Shown here one piece after another: positions 1 through 10,557 of a stretch of 64,000 nt of DNA. The notes under the pieces were generated by a model. The model had not been told where the DNA came from, did no database searches, and saw nothing but the letters and a program-made list of their open reading frames with translations. Location: NCBI RefSeq assembly GCF_016811915.1, contig NZ_CP069127.1, positions 870,001 through 934,000 on the forward strand. Direction: 5' to 3'. The first letter of the stretch is position 1, and each line of letters starts with the position of its first letter. This stretch comes from Brevibacillus choshinensis (GTDB taxonomy: Bacteria > Bacillota > Bacilli > Brevibacillales > Brevibacillaceae). A program made the position numbers and the translations under genes.

Positions 1-1
1 G

Positions 2-160
2 AAGGCTTCTATCGTGTTTGAGTGCGAGGATGTGCAGGGCATCTATGAAGCGATGAAGGCAAAGGGTGTAGTGTTTGAAGGCGAGCCGAACAAGATGCAG
101 TGGGGGACGTTTGTATCCTTCATGGATGAGGACGGCAATCGCTTTTTGTTAAAAGAATAG
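2..160 (+). CDS. VOC (glyoxalase-like) family protein, 3' end only
   Basis: The frame is open from the window edge to a TAG stop, so only about 52 C-terminal residues are visible. The remnant reads like the last half-module of a vicinal oxygen chelate domain: an acidic beta strand (IVFECED), a helix (IYEAMKAKGV), then WGTFVSFMDEDGNRF and a final leucine-rich strand, the usual ending of glyoxalase/bleomycin-resistance proteins. Substrate cannot be judged from this fragment. A terminator follows, so it is not cotranscribed with mqnB. Confidence 0.7.
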   Translation, partial: KASIVFECEDVQGIYEAMKAKGVVFEGEPNKMQWGTFVSFMDEDGNRFLLKE

Positions 161-180
161 GGCAAGAAAAAGAATAGGCG

Positions 181-225
181 AAGAATCCGTGGGCAGACAG
201 CATCTGTGAAGCGGGTTCTTTTTTA
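181..225 (+). terminator. Rho-independent terminator after the VOC gene
   Basis: AGAATCCG pairs with CGGGTTCT (G-U pairs allowed) across a loop of about 20 bases and is followed by a T-run. Confidence 0.6.
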
Positions 226-363
226 TGGCAATCGATATTGGCATATTCTCCCTGTATTCTGACAAACTGCGTAAACAACTTTACACCAAGCAAAAGTAGC
301 GATAACGTTGGAGATGGAATGAAAGTCAAGCTAGCTACAGACAAGAGGATGAAGGGAGGCAGA

Positions 364-1035
364 ATGTGGATGGAAGATGTTCAGAAAGCGCAGCGCATAC
401 TGGTCGTGACATCGGTCGAACCAGAGCGTGAAGCGGTTTTGCGCGGAATTGGCGACGATGATCGGTTTACCGTCCGAATCGGAGGAGTAGGTCCGATCGC
501 AGCAGCGGCGAGTACGGCGAGAATATTGGCAGTGGAAGAGTCCTTTGATTTGGTCGTTTGCGCCGGGATCAGCGGCGGCTTTGTCGGTCAAGCTGAAGTG
601 GGCTCACTGGTTGTAGCCAGCGAAATCGTGTGCGCCGATCTGGGAGCAGAGACGGCAGAAGGCTTTTCCAGTCTGGACGAGCTCGGATTCGGGTCGGCCA
701 GCGTCCCAGTCGATCAACGGATGGTTGATCGGGTGACAGATGCTTTCATGAAAGCAGGCTTGCCAGCGAGAAAAGGACCTGTCCTTACTTTGTCTACCGT
801 AACCGGCACAGCTGAAACGGCACTGGAGCTGTCCAGGAGAATGCCGGGTGCTGCGGCCGAGGCGATGGAGGGCTATGGCGTGGCGGTTGCCGCACAGGAT
901 GCGGGAGTGCCTGTTTTGGAGATCCGAGCCGTATCCAATGCGATCGGCCCGCGTGACAAGTCTGCCTGGCGAATCAAAGACGCACTTGCTGCCTTGGAAG
1001 CAGCCAGTTCCGTACTACGGGAGGTATTACGATGA
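364..1035 (+). CDS. mqnB: Futalosine hydrolase MqnB
   Basis: MqnB removes the base from futalosine in the cytoplasmic futalosine route to menaquinone; the family is related to MTA/SAH nucleosidases. Visible features are the early strand ILVVTSVEPER, the glycine-rich GGVGPIAAAAST, CAGISGG, and late EAMEGYGVA and IRAVSN segments typical of nucleoside phosphorylase-like folds. The frame is open upstream to base 238, but the ATG at 364 is preceded by GGGAGG at a good distance and gives 224 residues, the usual family size; ATG at 370 is also possible. The stop overlaps the mqnD start by four bases (ATGA), so the two are translationally coupled. Confidence 0.88.
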   Translation: MWMEDVQKAQRILVVTSVEPEREAVLRGIGDDDRFTVRIGGVGPIAAAASTARILAVEESFDLVVCAGISGGFVGQAEVGSLVVASEIVCADLGAETAEGFSSLDELGFGSASVPVDQRMVDRVTDAFMKAGLPARKGPVLTLSTVTGTAETALELSRRMPGAAAEAMEGYGVAVAAQDAGVPVLEIRAVSNAIGPRDKSAWRIKDALAALEAASSVLREVLR

Positions 1036-1862
1036 AGATCGCTTTTTCCCCATGTCCGAATGACACGTTTGTATTCCACGCTTGGGCGCACGGACTCATC
1101 CCCGGTGCACCTGAGCTGGATATCATGTATGCGGACATCGACATTACGAACCATTTGGCCATCAATACGGAAGGCCCGGAAGTCATGAAAATTTCCTATG
1201 CGGCTTTGCCGTGGGTCTTGCAAGATTACGCACTGATTCCGTGCGGTGGTGCGCTCGGCAGAGGATGCGGTCCTCTCGTATTGACCCAAGACAGCAATGA
1301 TCCAGCCCAGCTTTCGGGAAAACGGGTGGCGGTCCCTAGCGAAAGGTCTACGGCATACCTGTTGTTCCGTCTGTGGGCAGCGCAAAACGTGCCTGGCGGA
1401 GTGGGAGAAATCGTGGTGATGCCTTTCCACGAAATCATGCCAGCGGTGCGTGACGGGAAGATTGATGCGGGTCTGGTGATTCACGAGGCGCGTTTCACTT
1501 ATCAAAATTATGGCTTGGCGCTGATGACGGACTTGGGCAACTGGTGGGAGTCAGACACAGGTCTGCCCATTCCTTTGGGAGCCATCATCGCACGCCGTTC
1601 CATGGATATCGAGTCCTTGACCAAATGGACGCGCGCATCCGTCGAATACGCGTGGGCACATCCAGAGGCTTCCAAGGAATATGTCGCGTGCCATGCCCAA
1701 GAGATGGCGCCAGAGGTCACGCAAGCCCATATCGATTTGTATGTAAATGAATTTACGCGGGATCTGGGCGAGGATGGATTTGCGGCGATCACGGCATTGC
1801 TCTCCCGTGCTGCCGACGAGGGGCTCGTCCCGAAATTCGATTTGGCTCTCTTGCGTTCCTGA
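1032..1862 (+). CDS. mqnD: 1,4-dihydroxy-6-naphthoate synthase MqnD
   Basis: MqnD converts cyclic dehypoxanthinyl futalosine into 1,4-dihydroxy-6-naphthoate, late in the futalosine menaquinone pathway. The protein (276 residues) has the normal family length and the characteristic N-terminal FSPCPNDTFVFHAW motif, followed by a periplasmic-binding-protein-like fold (LSGKRVAVPSERSTA, HEARFTYQNYGL). It overlaps mqnB by four bases and ends before a strong terminator, so mqnB-mqnD form a two-gene unit. The other mqn genes (A, C, E) are not in this window and must lie elsewhere. Confidence 0.93.
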   Translation: MKIAFSPCPNDTFVFHAWAHGLIPGAPELDIMYADIDITNHLAINTEGPEVMKISYAALPWVLQDYALIPCGGALGRGCGPLVLTQDSNDPAQLSGKRVAVPSERSTAYLLFRLWAAQNVPGGVGEIVVMPFHEIMPAVRDGKIDAGLVIHEARFTYQNYGLALMTDLGNWWESDTGLPIPLGAIIARRSMDIESLTKWTRASVEYAWAHPEASKEYVACHAQEMAPEVTQAHIDLYVNEFTRDLGEDGFAAITALLSRAADEGLVPKFDLALLRS

Positions 1863-1870
1863 TACGTGAA

Positions 1871-1907
1871 AAGACTCCGCAGCTATGCCCGCTGCGGAGT
1901 CTTTTTT
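1871..1907 (+). terminator. Terminator after mqnD
   Basis: AAGACTCCGCAGC and GCTGCGGAGTCTT form a 13-bp stem followed by T's. It lies between convergent genes. Confidence 0.9.
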
Positions 1908-1921
1908 GTATTGCAGATGAT

Positions 1922-2446
1922 TTACCCTGCTTGGATGACGCCACAAGCCAAGCGCTTTCCGGAGTTGCCGGCAGGCTGTGAGCGGAAATCGTCGGGGTTT
2001 TGATGGATAATGACGGTTTTGCCGATAACGTCAGCCGCCTGAAATTTATTCGTAAAGAAATTCATGCGAGCGTACCCATCATTGGAAAAGAGAGGGGGAA
2101 AGTCCCCTGCGTGATTGCCATGGGGTTGATTCGTCGGGTTCCAGTGTGAGCCTGCCGACTGGAAAGGATCTTTTGGATCTCCTACGATGCAGGCTCCTTT
2201 ATCATGCAAATGAAAGCCGAAGGGACCGATCGGCTGCTGGCTGCCGCTAGCTGGCTGATAAGGCGGGAGACCGCTGACCTCTACATAAACGTCAGTGCCG
2301 TAGGGGACGTCAGTAAATACAATGTATCCCTGAAGCTCCGGAGCCAAAGGTCCGCCTTGAATTTCTGCTATAGCTTGCGTTGGCCTGTACTGCTGCTGGG
2401 AGGAAACCGATTGAGGGTGGTACCCGTTGGGGTGATACATGCTCAT
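1922..2446 (-). CDS. Cu-Zn superoxide dismutase family protein (YojM/SodC-like)
   Basis: All seven metal ligands expected for Cu-Zn SOD can be traced: HLH in GFHLHDKGAC, H in SHWNP, then PHG, NHAGD and a late VIIHQNPDDF. The two cysteines of the conserved disulfide (DKGAC and RLACGV) are present. The loop between the second and third zinc ligands is very short (HGNH) compared with about nine residues in usual enzymes. No signal peptide or lipobox is seen; the N-terminus is rich in Q, S, P and Y. The frame is open to 2491; I prefer the ATG at 2446 with AAGG upstream, but 2458 and 2491 remain possible. It may be cotranscribed with the MFS gene upstream of it. Confidence 0.82.
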   Translation of the reverse strand: MSMYHPNGYHPQSVSSQQQYRPTQAIAEIQGGPLAPELQGYIVFTDVPYGTDVYVEVSGLPPYQPASGSQQPIGPFGFHLHDKGACIVGDPKDPFQSAGSHWNPTNQPHGNHAGDFPPLFSNDGYARMNFFTNKFQAADVIGKTVIIHQNPDDFRSQPAGNSGKRLACGVIQAG

Positions 2447-2520
2447 GCGATCCTTCATCCTCACTATATCTGGATTTTTCTGGTTTAGCATATGTGGTTG
2501 ATGGGCGCTGGGTTCCTCTC

Positions 2521-3891
2521 CTACAAGCGTTTCCTAGATAGCAATCGTGCCTTCCCCAGAAAGAATGAGGAGAGCAAGCTGACACAGACGAAGAACAATC
2601 CAGCGAGAAACACTGCCCGATGGGAATAGCTGAGGAGACTCCCCATCACACTGACTCCTATCGTTCCCCCAATCGAACGGAAAAATTGAGAGGAGGAGGT
2701 CGCTACCCCGCGATGAACAGGGTCGACCGCTCGCACCGCTGCAGTGCCGAGGGTAGGATAGATCGCGCCCATTCCCAGTCCGATGACGATCAGATTCAGC
2801 ACGATGGCGGACGTAGTCGTAGCAGGTTCCATTTGCTGCAAAAGGTAGAATCCGACGGCCATCACAGCCAGGCTCGGAATAAGAATGGACCGATAGGAGA
2901 CTTTGCTCATCAAGCGTCCGCCGATCGTTGACGTCACGATGGTCGCCAGCATGAGAGGCGATAAGAGATAGCCTGCTTGGGAAGGGCTCATCCCGATCTC
3001 GCTTTGAACGAACAACGGAATGCAGGCGATCGCACTGAACAGCGCAGCGCTGACAAAAAAACCGCAGATGTTCCCGAAAGCGATGGCAGGGAGCCTGAAC
3101 AGATGGAGCGGGAGAATCGGCTCTTTGGCTTTTGTCTCGATCCATAGGAAGAGTGCAATCAAAATGGCGCTAGAACCAAGCAATCCGATCGTACGCGGAG
3201 ACTGCCAGTCACTCGGCGTTCCTCCTGCGTGCTCATTTCCTGCCAGCACCATTGCCAGCAGCAGGGATATCACTGCGCCGCATAGCGTAACGGCGCCAAG
3301 CCAGTCGATTGATCGCTTGGCGGTTCCCTTTTTTTCTGTCAAAGAGACGGCTAACAGGATGAAAGCTGGGATCCCGATCGGCAGGTTGATGAAGAAAATC
3401 CACCCCCAATCCCACTGCTCGACAATCATTCCCCCGACAGCGGGGCCGAGAACGCTGGATACGGCGAATACGGCGCTGAACAAGCCTTGGAATTTCCCGA
3501 TTTTTTCGGGAGGATAGACATCAGCTATGATCGTAAAGGCAATCGGCATCAAAGCCCCGGCTCCCAATCCTTGAATGCCTCTATACACAATGAGCTCGCT
3601 CATCGTTTGAGCAAAACCACACAAGAGAGAACCGGTCAGAAAGAAAAACAGACCGATCAGATACATCTTCTTGCGCCCAAACAGGTCTGCCATTTTCCCG
3701 TAAATCGGCATGGAGGTGGTGGATGTCAACATGTAGATCGCAAACACCCAGCTGTACAGGGAGAGTCCGCCCAGCTCCTTGCTGACACTGGGCATGGCGG
3801 TCGAAACAATGGTTTGATCGATGGAAGACAAAATCAACCCCAACAAAAGAGCGGTCGTGATCAGTCGTACGTTACGTGCTTCATTGGACAT
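2521..3891 (-). CDS. MFS drug exporter, DHA2 (EmrB/QacA) type
   Basis: A 456-residue, strongly hydrophobic protein with about 14 predicted membrane segments. The N-terminus has the DHA2 hallmark helix LSSIDQTIVSTAMPSV, the loop 2-3 motif GKMADLFGRKKM and motif C in GLFSAVFAVSSVLGPAVGG. This family exports amphipathic drugs and dyes with proton antiport; the substrate is not predictable. The ATG at 3891 follows a purine-rich stretch. The SOD-like gene lies 75 bases downstream on the same strand. Confidence 0.88.
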   Translation of the reverse strand: MSNEARNVRLITTALLLGLILSSIDQTIVSTAMPSVSKELGGLSLYSWVFAIYMLTSTTSMPIYGKMADLFGRKKMYLIGLFFFLTGSLLCGFAQTMSELIVYRGIQGLGAGALMPIAFTIIADVYPPEKIGKFQGLFSAVFAVSSVLGPAVGGMIVEQWDWGWIFFINLPIGIPAFILLAVSLTEKKGTAKRSIDWLGAVTLCGAVISLLLAMVLAGNEHAGGTPSDWQSPRTIGLLGSSAILIALFLWIETKAKEPILPLHLFRLPAIAFGNICGFFVSAALFSAIACIPLFVQSEIGMSPSQAGYLLSPLMLATIVTSTIGGRLMSKVSYRSILIPSLAVMAVGFYLLQQMEPATTTSAIVLNLIVIGLGMGAIYPTLGTAAVRAVDPVHRGVATSSSQFFRSIGGTIGVSVMGSLLSYSHRAVFLAGLFFVCVSLLSSFFLGKARLLSRKRL

Positions 3892-4028
3892 CGTGCAAAA
3901 ACGCTTCCTTTCCTTTGCATGCCGGACATGCTTATTTTGCTGGCCCGCGGAAGCAGCGTATAAAATATATCGAGAAATGCCAAAAAAGAGTAGACTTATT
4001 CTTTTCTTGAAGTTATCCTATAGCTAGA

Positions 4029-4058
4029 GAACGCCCCGGATGGGGTGTTCTTTTTTTT
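4029..4058 (+). terminator. Isolated terminator-like hairpin between divergent genes
   Basis: GAACGCCCC and GGGGTGTTC form a 9-bp stem followed by eight T's on the plus strand. It lies between the MFS gene (reverse) and the serine hydrolase gene (forward), so no annotated gene ends here. A weak promoter-like pair (TTGCTG, 16 bases, TATAAA; 3937-3964) lies upstream, leaving room for a transcript of about 85 nt. Confidence 0.7.
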
Positions 4059-4168
4059 GTCTGTACATACTCGTGAGCAGAATAGATCGCAAATCATAAG
4101 AAACGTTCCCGCCCTCCATTCGGTACAATTAAAACAGTCTTGCAGATCCTGGAGGGAGGAACGGAAAG

Positions 4169-5365
4169 ATGACCAAGGCAGGTTTTTCAAAAGACCGATT
4201 GAGCCGCTTGCACCACGCCATGGCAGGCTATGTCGAGCGTGGTGAAATGCCAGGTGTCGTCGCGCTCGTATGGAGAAATGGGGAGACTCACGTAGACGCA
4301 GTGGGCAAGCTGGCATTTGAAGCACATGAGCCGATGAGACGCGACACGCTATTTCGCATTGCCTCCATGACCAAGCCCATTATCGCAGCGGCAGCCATGA
4401 TCCTGGTGGAGGAATGCGTCCTGCGACTGGATGAGCCGGTCGATCGTTTTTTGCCGGAGCTGGCCAATCGCCGAGTACTGAAACAAATCGATGGACCACT
4501 GGAGGACACTGTCCCTGCCAAGCGGGGGATTACGCTGCGGGATCTCCTGACATTCCGCCTAGGCATCGGCGCGGTGATGGCACCTCCGGACAGCTTTCCC
4601 ATCCAGACGGCTATGAAAGAGGCCGGGTTCGCACCAGGACCCAATCCGCCCGCCCATGTGCCGGATGACTGGATGAAAAACCTCTCCAGCCTGCCGCTCG
4701 TCCACCATCCGGGAGAGACATGGATGTACCACATAGGCTCCGATATCTTGGGCGTGCTCATTGCCCGTGCATCTGGAATGACATTGGGGCGTTTTTTGAA
4801 GGAGCGTATTTTCGATCCCCTGGGGATGAAGGACACTGGGTTTTCTGTATCGATTGAACAGGCAAAAAGGTTGGCGACGAGCTATATGCTCAACCCCGGG
4901 ACCGGAGAGCTCGTGGTCCATGATTCACCCCTGGACAGCAGATGGTCCAACCCAGCTTTTGAATCCGGCGGCGGCGGTCTTGTCTCGACGGTGGATGACT
5001 ATCTGGCTTTTTGTTTGATGATGCTGGGGAAGGGCAGCTACGGCAGCACTCGCATCCTGTCCAGGCCGTCTGTCGAGCTGATGACCTCAGACCAACTGAC
5101 GCAGGAGCAAAAAGGGAAGGCACGTATCTTTTTTGCGGATCATAGCAGCTGGGGATTCGGCATGGGAGTCAATATACGCCGAGATCAGCTGTGGTCTACT
5201 CCGGGGCGGTTCGGCTGGGATGGCGGAGTAGGCACATCCGGCTATTCGGATCCAGCGGAGAATATGGTCGGGATCCTCATGACCCAGCGAATGATGCAAT
5301 CTCCTGAACCTCCGCGGGTATTTGTCGACTTCTGGACTTCTGCTTATCAAGCGATTGACGAGTAA
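4169..5365 (+). CDS. Serine hydrolase of the beta-lactamase/EstB family
   Basis: A 398-residue protein of the class C beta-lactamase-like fold that also holds esterases and D-aminopeptidases. The catalytic SxxK tetrad is SMTK (IASMTKPI, about residue 68), the second motif appears as YHIGSD, and the third active-site region as WDGGVGTSG. No signal peptide is present, so it probably acts in the cytoplasm as an esterase rather than as a secreted beta-lactamase. ATG 4169 follows GGAGGGAGGAAC. A weak promoter with TACAAT at 4124-4129 lies upstream. Confidence 0.87.
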   Translation: MTKAGFSKDRLSRLHHAMAGYVERGEMPGVVALVWRNGETHVDAVGKLAFEAHEPMRRDTLFRIASMTKPIIAAAAMILVEECVLRLDEPVDRFLPELANRRVLKQIDGPLEDTVPAKRGITLRDLLTFRLGIGAVMAPPDSFPIQTAMKEAGFAPGPNPPAHVPDDWMKNLSSLPLVHHPGETWMYHIGSDILGVLIARASGMTLGRFLKERIFDPLGMKDTGFSVSIEQAKRLATSYMLNPGTGELVVHDSPLDSRWSNPAFESGGGGLVSTVDDYLAFCLMMLGKGSYGSTRILSRPSVELMTSDQLTQEQKGKARIFFADHSSWGFGMGVNIRRDQLWSTPGRFGWDGGVGTSGYSDPAENMVGILMTQRMMQSPEPPRVFVDFWTSAYQAIDE

Positions 5366-5450
5366 GAAAGCAAGAGTTCCATCCGCCTCCGTACTATGCC
5401 ATCTGTTTGATTCATAAATTGATGCATGGCGAGAAAAGGAGGGAGCCTCT

Positions 5451-5780
5451 ATGTTTGCACGGATGGTCTTTTTCAAGCTGGAGCCAGGCAGCAGACGATT
5501 AGCCGAAAAGGTGGTTCAGGAATTGAACCTTCTTGCCCGAAAGCAAAAAGGCTTTCGCGGGAATTCGTATTTCTTTGAAGATCACAAGGGGGAATACGCC
5601 GCCCTGAATTATTGGGAATCGAAGAAAGACGCGGAATCGGCAAATGCGATCATGTTTCCGCATTTTCGTGAAGCGGTCAAGGACGCGATGAAAGAAGAGC
5701 CTGATCTGCGGATATTCGAGGTGTATGACCCTATGGAAAAAGTGCCGCTCGATACGTCAGTGAGCCTCTACGATTATTGA
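5451..5780 (+). CDS. ABM-fold (antibiotic biosynthesis monooxygenase-like) protein
   Basis: A 109-residue single-domain protein. The pattern is ferredoxin-like: MFARMVFFKLEPG strand, a helix, GFRGNSYFFEDHKGEY, then LNYWESKKDAESA, as in ABM-superfamily proteins that oxidise small aromatics or bind heme. The strong ribosome binding site AAAGGAGGGAGCC precedes the ATG. The function is unknown. The stop TGA is followed at once by GTG in the same frame (see next entry). Confidence 0.65.
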   Translation: MFARMVFFKLEPGSRRLAEKVVQELNLLARKQKGFRGNSYFFEDHKGEYAALNYWESKKDAESANAIMFPHFREAVKDAMKEEPDLRIFEVYDPMEKVPLDTSVSLYDY

Positions 5781-5897
5781 GTGGTCCTGTGTTTATGGAA
5801 AAAGCAGGTCTTCTCCCGGCAGCAAAGGGAGGAGATGAAGGACCGAAAGCGGGAACTCAAAAGGCAAAAAGCGAAGGCCAAGCATCGAGGCAAATGA
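5781..5897 (+). CDS. Possible small basic ORF directly in frame after the ABM gene
   Basis: The codons after the TGA of the preceding gene stay open for 38 residues, ending QREEMKDRKRELKRQKAKAKHRGK. The peptide is very basic and helical-looking. A GTG directly follows the stop; no separate ribosome binding site is seen for it, while an AGGGAGGAG lies too close to an internal ATG. It may be a real small protein, a relic of a longer gene, or chance. Confidence 0.25.
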   Translation: MVLCLWKKQVFSRQQREEMKDRKRELKRQKAKAKHRGK

Positions 5898-5910
5898 CAT
5901 CAAGCGCAAG

Positions 5911-5951
5911 AAGCCCCTTACGACGTTCAAAGCCGTAAGGGGCTTTTCTTT
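5911..5951 (+). terminator. Terminator after the ABM gene
   Basis: AAGCCCCTTACG pairs with the following CGTAAGGGGCTT, then TTCTTT. Confidence 0.88.
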
Positions 5952-5989
5952 ATATAGACTTGCAGCGGGCAGGATCGGCTAGCCGAATA

Positions 5990-6304
5990 TTAAGTGCGTT
6001 CGAATGCTTTTCGTCTGAAGTACAGAAAAAGAGGAAACGCAAAAGACAAGCCTATCGTTAAAGTTGCAACAATGTATAGCCACCAATGCTTCATTTGATG
6101 TTTTCTGGCTTCATGATAGGAAAACACCCAGAAAGTGAGGCAGCAGATGAGAAAATCAGTGGCGAAGAACGATGAAATGTTGTTTGCGAACAGCTCTGAT
6201 ACAAAGAGATTCACATCTAATCCATGTGAGCGTAAAAACGGAATGAAATGACTGTAAGGCAAAATGGCTCCAGCAATCGTTAGGAACAAATAAAAGGATT
6301 TCAT
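5990..6304 (-). CDS. DUF2834 family membrane protein
   Basis: A 104-residue protein with three hydrophobic segments: FYLFLTIAGAILPY, an area around ISSFFATDFLICCLTFWVF, and WWLYIVATLTIGLSFAFPLFLY, the layout of DUF2834 proteins. Function is unknown. The frame is open to 6358 but ATG 6304 has AAGGGGGGTTTGG at the right distance. Codon use is AT-richer than in neighbouring housekeeping genes, like the adjacent rph. A minus-strand promoter and terminator lie between it and rph. Confidence 0.75.
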   Translation of the reverse strand: MKSFYLFLTIAGAILPYSHFIPFLRSHGLDVNLFVSELFANNISSFFATDFLICCLTFWVFSYHEARKHQMKHWWLYIVATLTIGLSFAFPLFLYFRRKAFERT

Positions 6305-6447
6305 TTCCAAACCCCCCTTTTGGAGGATATTATACAAATGGCCAGGGCTCCCTTTCAATTAGCAGCAAGTTATTTATTTGACAATTTCGAGACACTTCTT
6401 GCGGAGGCTTGAACGAGGTCTTTTGATGGGACGAATGGTAGTGGAAA

Positions 6448-6481
6448 ATCAAAAAAGAACCTGGACAGGCTTACCAGGTTC
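6448..6481 (-). terminator. Minus-strand terminator/attenuator upstream of the DUF2834 gene
   Basis: GAACCTGG (6457-6464) pairs with CCAGGTTC (6474-6481). Read on the minus strand the stem is followed by six T's. It ends a transcript that would start near 6565, or attenuates the DUF2834 gene 150 bases further on. Confidence 0.7.
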
Positions 6482-6488
6482 CTCAAAA

Positions 6489-6517
6489 TTGCACAGAAAC
6501 AGAATCGATGATATAAT
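6489..6517 (+). promoter_or_regulatory. Likely rph promoter
   Basis: TTGCAC, 17 bases, then perfect TATAAT (6512-6517), giving a 5' UTR of about 116 nt before rph. The rifampin-associated element described upstream of some rph genes (a GGGGCTTG-type dyad) is not seen. Confidence 0.5.
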
Positions 6518-6571
6518 CAGTTTACGACTGTTCATATTATGTATGACATAGTTAATGCATCTTACATCTTA

Positions 6572-6600
6572 ATCGTACCATGGCGGTGAACTCCTGTCAA
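6572..6600 (-). promoter_or_regulatory. Minus-strand promoter opposite the rph leader
   Basis: Perfect TTGACA (6600-6595), 17 bases, then TACGAT (6577-6572) on the minus strand. A transcript would start near 6565 and meet the terminator at 6481-6448, giving an RNA of about 118 nt. It would overlap the rph 5' UTR by about 40 nt in antisense. Confidence 0.5.
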
Positions 6601-6639
6601 ATGTTTTTTTCTCAATTTCATGGTTAGGAGAGATGTTGA

Positions 6640-9240
<2,601 letters not shown>

Positions 9241-9414
9241 TCGCCTATCAAAAACATCAGAGGCTGCTGGAGATGATCCGGCCGCCTCGATTACTATTTG
9301 GCAGGAGCGTTCAATAAGAATTCATGCAGATGCTTATACTCAATATATGAATAGGGACAAAACGCGATATTCAATTGAAGGATGGTTGAAAATATCATAG
9401 GAGGTAAAAATATT

Positions 9415-9798
9415 ATGAAAATCATTGTTACAAGCATATTCGTACAAGATCAAGACAAGGCATTGGCGTTTTATACAAAAACGCTGGGCTTTGTAAAAAA
9501 GCATGACGTTCCCGTCGGAGAATTTAGATGGATCACCCTTGTATCTCCCGATGATCAAGACGGTACCGAGCTTTTGCTCGAACCGAATAACAATCCGGCA
9601 GCAAAAGAGTACCAACAGAAGATATTTGCCGGGGGCATCCCAGCAACCATGTTCGGTGTTGCAAACGTTCGCGAAGAGTATGAACGATTAATGGAACACG
9701 GAGTGAAGTTTACGATGGCGCCGACAAAAATGGGCGAAATCACTTTGGCTGTTTTCGATGATACATGCGGCAACCTTATTCAGATCATGCAAAAGTAA
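9415..9798 (+). CDS. VOC family protein
   Basis: A 127-residue vicinal oxygen chelate protein with the typical paired modules: KIIVTSIFVQDQDKALAFYTKTLGF at the start, then ELLLEPN, and a second module VREEYERLMEHGVKF with TCGNLIQIMQ at the end. The members include glyoxalases, dioxygenases and drug-binding proteins; metal ligands are E/H positions that cannot be assigned with certainty here. ATG 9415 has a good AGGAGG. It sits 175 bases after rph and may share its transcript. Confidence 0.8.
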   Translation: MKIIVTSIFVQDQDKALAFYTKTLGFVKKHDVPVGEFRWITLVSPDDQDGTELLLEPNNNPAAKEYQQKIFAGGIPATMFGVANVREEYERLMEHGVKFTMAPTKMGEITLAVFDDTCGNLIQIMQK

Positions 9799-9893
9799 CG
9801 TTATGACGAAAATGAAAAGGATCGGCCACTGATTCACAATCGTAAAGCTTCGGCATTTTCGAGTGTGGTTTCCGTCAAATGACAACGATAATG

Positions 9894-9929
9894 GAAAAGA
9901 GGCTGTCTCGCACGAGATGCCTCTTTTTT
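9894..9929 (+). terminator. Terminator between VOC and histidine phosphatase genes
   Basis: AAAGAGGC and GCCTCTTTT pair, with an inner TCTCG/CGAGA stem, followed by T's; the A-rich 5' arm could also serve the opposite strand. Confidence 0.8.
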
Positions 9930-9952
9930 ACGGAATACGGCCGCATCAGGGA

Positions 9953-10495
9953 TCAATCCATCCAAATGCGCTGAATGTTCGCTGAATCGTCTTCAAACGT
10001 AAGCAAGTACACATCCGGATTGGAGAGGGCCTCCCACTCCTTGAAACCGATCCGGTCGTCAAAGTGCTTGAGAAGCAGGGAGATCAGGTTGCCGTGCGAT
10101 ACGATAACCGTACGCTGCTGAGGTCCGTTCAAAACGTCGGCGACCACGCTGCTCACGCGATTCATGGCAAAGCGACTGGATTCTCCGCCAGCGTAGCTCA
10201 AGTCGAGATCATCAAAAGTCTTGCGAAGCATCTCGTACCAGTCGGGAAGGTCTTGATCCGACAATACTCTTTCGGTCAATCTGTCATCTCGTACAATATC
10301 CAGACCCTGCTTATCGGCGAAAGGCTTGATGGTACGGACAGCTCTTTCAAATGGGCTGGAGATGATGGAATCGATCGCTTTGTCGGAGAGGAATGATGCG
10401 AGCTGATCCGCCTGCTGTACGCCAAGCTCGGTCAAGGGAGCGTCAGGCGCTTGCCCGGCTGCTTTGCAATGACGAACGAGATAGATGTGCTTCAT
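9953..10495 (-). CDS. Histidine phosphatase family protein
   Basis: A 180-residue member of the phosphoglycerate-mutase-like branch. It has YLVRHCKA at residues 5-12 (the catalytic His is followed by Cys instead of the usual Gly), SSPFERAVRT, and a second catalytic His in VIVSHGNLI. Such proteins dephosphorylate sugars or nucleotides or act as mutases; the exact substrate is not predictable. ATG 10495 follows AAAGGAGTT. It lies downstream of the SDR pseudogene on the same strand with 62 bases between. Confidence 0.82.
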   Translation of the reverse strand: MKHIYLVRHCKAAGQAPDAPLTELGVQQADQLASFLSDKAIDSIISSPFERAVRTIKPFADKQGLDIVRDDRLTERVLSDQDLPDWYEMLRKTFDDLDLSYAGGESSRFAMNRVSSVVADVLNGPQQRTVIVSHGNLISLLLKHFDDRIGFKEWEALSNPDVYLLTFEDDSANIQRIWMD

Positions 10496-10557
10496 GTGGA
10501 GGAACTCCTTTGCTCAGTTAGTAATGGAACATGGGCAAAAAACTCCGCATTCGGGAA

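Noticed and set aside
5778..5780. TGA as a selenocysteine codon
   Set aside because: No SECIS-like structure or selenoprotein context; the downstream peptide has no redox motif.
6482..6639. Rifampin-associated element upstream of rph
   Set aside because: I searched by eye for the GGGGCTTG-type inverted repeat and did not find it; the only dyad is the minus-strand terminator.
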